Below are positions 6,535 through 8,484 of a DNA stretch of 8,484 nt, one piece after another. The notes below the pieces were generated by a model that saw only the letters and a program-made list of their open reading frames with translations, had not been told where the DNA came from and did no database searches. Position 1 is the first letter of the stretch, and each line of letters opens with the position of its first letter. Origin of the DNA: Cyclobacteriaceae bacterium (GTDB lineage: Bacteria > Bacteroidota > Bacteroidia > Cytophagales > Cyclobacteriaceae); the NCBI GenBank assembly GCA_030589835.1, contig JAUUZS010000159.1:1-8484 (forward strand), written 5' to 3'. Position numbers and translations under genes: made by a program.

Positions 6535-7983
6535 CTATAGTGTTAAAGGGTTTCCTAAATAAAAATCTAATACTTTGAGTTTAAAAATATAGTCAAATTT
6601 TGATCTTACCAGATTTGACTTTGCCGAGAATAAATTAAAGCTCGATATCTGATAATCTACATAATTTGCAGCGCCGAGATTATAACTTTTTTCGGTTGCC
6701 CTAAAGGATTCCTCCAAAGCCTCTACCTGTTTCTGGGCGGCGTTAAAAACTTTCATTGCTGCCTGGGCATCATTGTATGATGTTTCAATAGTTTGTCTTA
6801 AGAAATTCCGGGTTTCCCTGGCATTGATTTCAGCATATTCTTTATTAATCTGAGCCCGTTGAATATTTGATTTTGTTTGCCAACCGTTAAATATGGGAAT
6901 TCCAATATTAAAACCTGCTACAAAACCTCTGTTATCTGTCCATTGGTTTGGTATATTCTGAACCTCCCAAATTGGACTTTCAGAGGTATATGGAAAAGAA
7001 TTCACCAATTGTAATGGATCATTTTGCAGAAAACCAATCGTTTGTGGGTCATGGACTTCAGATTCAAACTCCCCAGTTGGCGTATTGTTCTGATCGGAGT
7101 AATTGGTAGTATATTGCCCTTGAATTCCAATGTTTGGCATGTAAGCGCTTTTTGCTACTTGTATCCCGATTTCGGCGCTTTCTATCCTGAGGTCTGCCGA
7201 TTTTACTTCTGGTTGTATGGATTCGGCCTGACTGTAAACCTCACCTACTCCATAGGCTACAAATTCATACTTATCCCTGTCAAATTCAGGAGTCACAATA
7301 TCAAATTCATTCTCAGATGGAATTTGTAAATATTGCTTGAGCCGTAACATGGTCAGATTCACATCATTTTCGGCATTAATCACATCCACTTCATTGCTCG
7401 TCAATTGAGATACTAAGTCCAGAAGATTTGTTCTTGGCAAAGAACCTGCATCTACAAGTTTCTCCGTTTGATCCAGTTGGGCTTTTGTTGTGGTAAGCTG
7501 AAATTCTGAATTTTCATATAACTCACGGGTAAAAATAATTTGCAAATAGCTAAGTACCACATCAAGGGCAACGTCATTTTTAGACTTCTCAAGATCATAA
7601 AAGCTGGCCTGAGTATCTTTTTCACCTTGGTTTATTGTTCGGCTAAGCCTCGATCCGTTATACAAAAGAAAATTTGCAGAGGCATTGGCTCCATTTGAGT
7701 TGATTCTGTTTGTGGTGAATAAGTTGGTCGTTGGGTCAATAGATCTACCCCATCTCCAACTATTATAAATATTCATGTTTAATGAAGGCGCTCTACTTAG
7801 TTTATTTTGCCTTAATGTCACTTCTTCATTTTGCATGGATAATTCAGATCGCTTAACTGTTAAATTATTGTCATAAGCATAATTAACGCATTCTTCTAAT
7901 GTCCATTTCTTGATTTCTTGTGCCTGTGCTGATATATATATTAAAAAGGTTAGAGCAAGGGCCAAAATTTTCTTTAGTTTCAT
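6535..7983 (-). CDS. TolC-family outer-membrane efflux channel
   Basis: A 482-residue outer-membrane factor forming a trimeric beta-barrel plus periplasmic alpha-helical tunnel through which substrates leave the cell. It starts with a Sec signal peptide (1-21, LALALTFLIYISAQA, cleavage before QE) and no lipobox cysteine, so it is not a lipoprotein. The mature N-terminus WTLEECVNYAYDNN is characteristic. The two internal repeats of the OEP fold are visible: SRAPSLNMNIYNS (about 62-75) and AKSAYMPNIGIQGQY in the second half each lead into a barrel strand, followed by helical stretches. The segment GFNIGIPIFNGWQTKSNIQRAQ is also typical of the family. Length is normal for Bacteroidota members. 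It is the first gene of a two-gene minus-strand operon with the adaptor, whose hairpin-tip docking motif fits a TolC partner. The 125-bp spacer to the divergent aminotransferase must hold its promoter, but no consensus box is clear. Confidence 0.94.
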   Translation of the reverse strand: MKLKKILALALTFLIYISAQAQEIKKWTLEECVNYAYDNNLTVKRSELSMQNEEVTLRQNKLSRAPSLNMNIYNSWRWGRSIDPTTNLFTTNRINSNGANASANFLLYNGSRLSRTINQGEKDTQASFYDLEKSKNDVALDVVLSYLQIIFTRELYENSEFQLTTTKAQLDQTEKLVDAGSLPRTNLLDLVSQLTSNEVDVINAENDVNLTMLRLKQYLQIPSENEFDIVTPEFDRDKYEFVAYGVGEVYSQAESIQPEVKSADLRIESAEIGIQVAKSAYMPNIGIQGQYTTNYSDQNNTPTGEFESEVHDPQTIGFLQNDPLQLVNSFPYTSESPIWEVQNIPNQWTDNRGFVAGFNIGIPIFNGWQTKSNIQRAQINKEYAEINARETRNFLRQTIETSYNDAQAAMKVFNAAQKQVEALEESFRATEKSYNLGAANYVDYQISSFNLFSAKSNLVRSKFDYIFKLKVLDFYLGNPLTL

Positions 7984-8108
7984 AAATCCTCAAATTTTAT
8001 TTGCCAAAAAATTATTGGGCTGTAAAATAGTATTACGATTTTAAATTCAAGATTAATTAATATTTTTAAGGCTTCTTATATATTATTTATAAAAGGCAAA
8101 ATGCTTAC

Positions 8109-8484
8109 ATGAAAGCGATTTTAAACGATGAAATTCTGGATTTGGTGGATATTGGTTTATCTCATCTGAACCGTGGATTCAGATATGGAGATGGATTTTT
8201 CGAAACTATTGCCATCGTGAATGGTGTTCCGCAATTGTTAAACCAACATATTGACCGGTTAAAAAACGGGGCAGAAAAACTAAAATTTGAGGTTCAGGAA
8301 ATATTGATAATGGATCAAATCCGAAAGAATATTCGCGCTTTACAGACGCAAAATAACCTTGAACAAGATGCAAAACTAAAAATAACCATTTGGCGAAATT
8401 CAGAAGGTCTTTATAGTCCTTTCAATGGAAATACACATTGTTTGATGACTATCGAAGGTATTGAGTTTAAGAAATTGAGTGTAT
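8109..8484 (+). CDS. Class IV aminotransferase, N-terminal part (cut by window end)
   Basis: An open frame of 125 codons begins with ATG at 8109 and runs off the right edge without a stop. The segment RGFRYGDGFFETIAIVNGVPQLLNQHIDRL (residues 22-51, given here in two parts: RGFRYGDGFFETI and NGVPQLLNQHIDRL) is the N-terminal hallmark of fold-type IV PLP enzymes. These include 4-amino-4-deoxychorismate lyase (folate synthesis), branched-chain aminotransferase and D-amino-acid aminotransferase. The IWRNSEGLYSP stretch (94-104) fits the next conserved part. The catalytic PLP lysine, normally near residue 140-160, lies beyond the window, so activity and exact subtype cannot be judged. The short N-terminus and GDGFFET favour the PabC-like branch over IlvE. 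It is divergent from the TolC gene across 125 bp, so it is probably functionally unrelated to efflux. An upstream ATG at 8101 meets a stop after three codons and is not the start. Confidence 0.85.
   Translation, partial: MKAILNDEILDLVDIGLSHLNRGFRYGDGFFETIAIVNGVPQLLNQHIDRLKNGAEKLKFEVQEILIMDQIRKNIRALQTQNNLEQDAKLKITIWRNSEGLYSPFNGNTHCLMTIEGIEFKKLSV

Noticed and set aside
7984..8108. Promoters for the divergent TolC and aminotransferase genes
   Set aside because: The spacer is AT-rich and gives only partial matches (for example TAATCTTG on the minus strand) without properly spaced -33 boxes, so none is called.

Overview
The window looks like a chromosomal segment of a low-GC member of the Bacteroidota, probably a Cytophagia-type marine or soil bacterium. 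This is inferred from gene content and style: a 7TM-DISM histidine kinase, a TolC/HlyD pair with Bacteroidota-type sequence, AT-rich leaders without strong Shine-Dalgarno sequences, and a TAnnTTTG-like -7 box upstream of the kinase. The species cannot be named from the sequence alone.

Layout. Positions 38-2257 (minus strand) hold a two-gene carbohydrate unit: a Gfo/Idh/MocA NAD(P)-dependent oxidoreductase, then a sugar phosphate isomerase/epimerase-like TIM barrel 21 bp downstream. A 391-bp intergenic region (2258-2648) separates this unit from a divergent plus-strand gene (2649-4691) for a membrane-bound hybrid-less histidine kinase with no response regulator beside it. This spacer carries three short perfect palindromes and a candidate promoter for the kinase. 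The 467 bp after the kinase hold no convincing gene. They contain a MITE-like element of about 169 bp (4742-4910) with near-perfect terminal inverted repeats, an unassigned stretch, and a hairpin placed to terminate the minus-strand operon that follows. That operon (7983 to 5159, minus) encodes a TolC-type outer-membrane channel and, 5 bp later, a MacA/HlyD-type periplasmic adaptor. No inner-membrane pump gene follows. At the right edge a plus-strand class IV aminotransferase (8109 onward) is cut by the end of the window before its PLP lysine.

How the genes work together. The oxidoreductase and isomerase probably act in one sugar or cyclitol oxidation/isomerisation route in the cytoplasm. The TolC and adaptor proteins should form the outer and periplasmic parts of a tripartite efflux or secretion machine whose energised inner-membrane component must be encoded elsewhere. 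The kinase may sense an extracellular or periplasmic ligand, but its partner regulator is not here. I found no RNA genes, CRISPR arrays or complete insertion sequences. The most unusual items are the MITE-like element, the pump-less TolC-adaptor operon whose adaptor has a highly acidic insertion, and the 14-bp palindrome in the divergent spacer. None of these amounts to a clearly new biological system.
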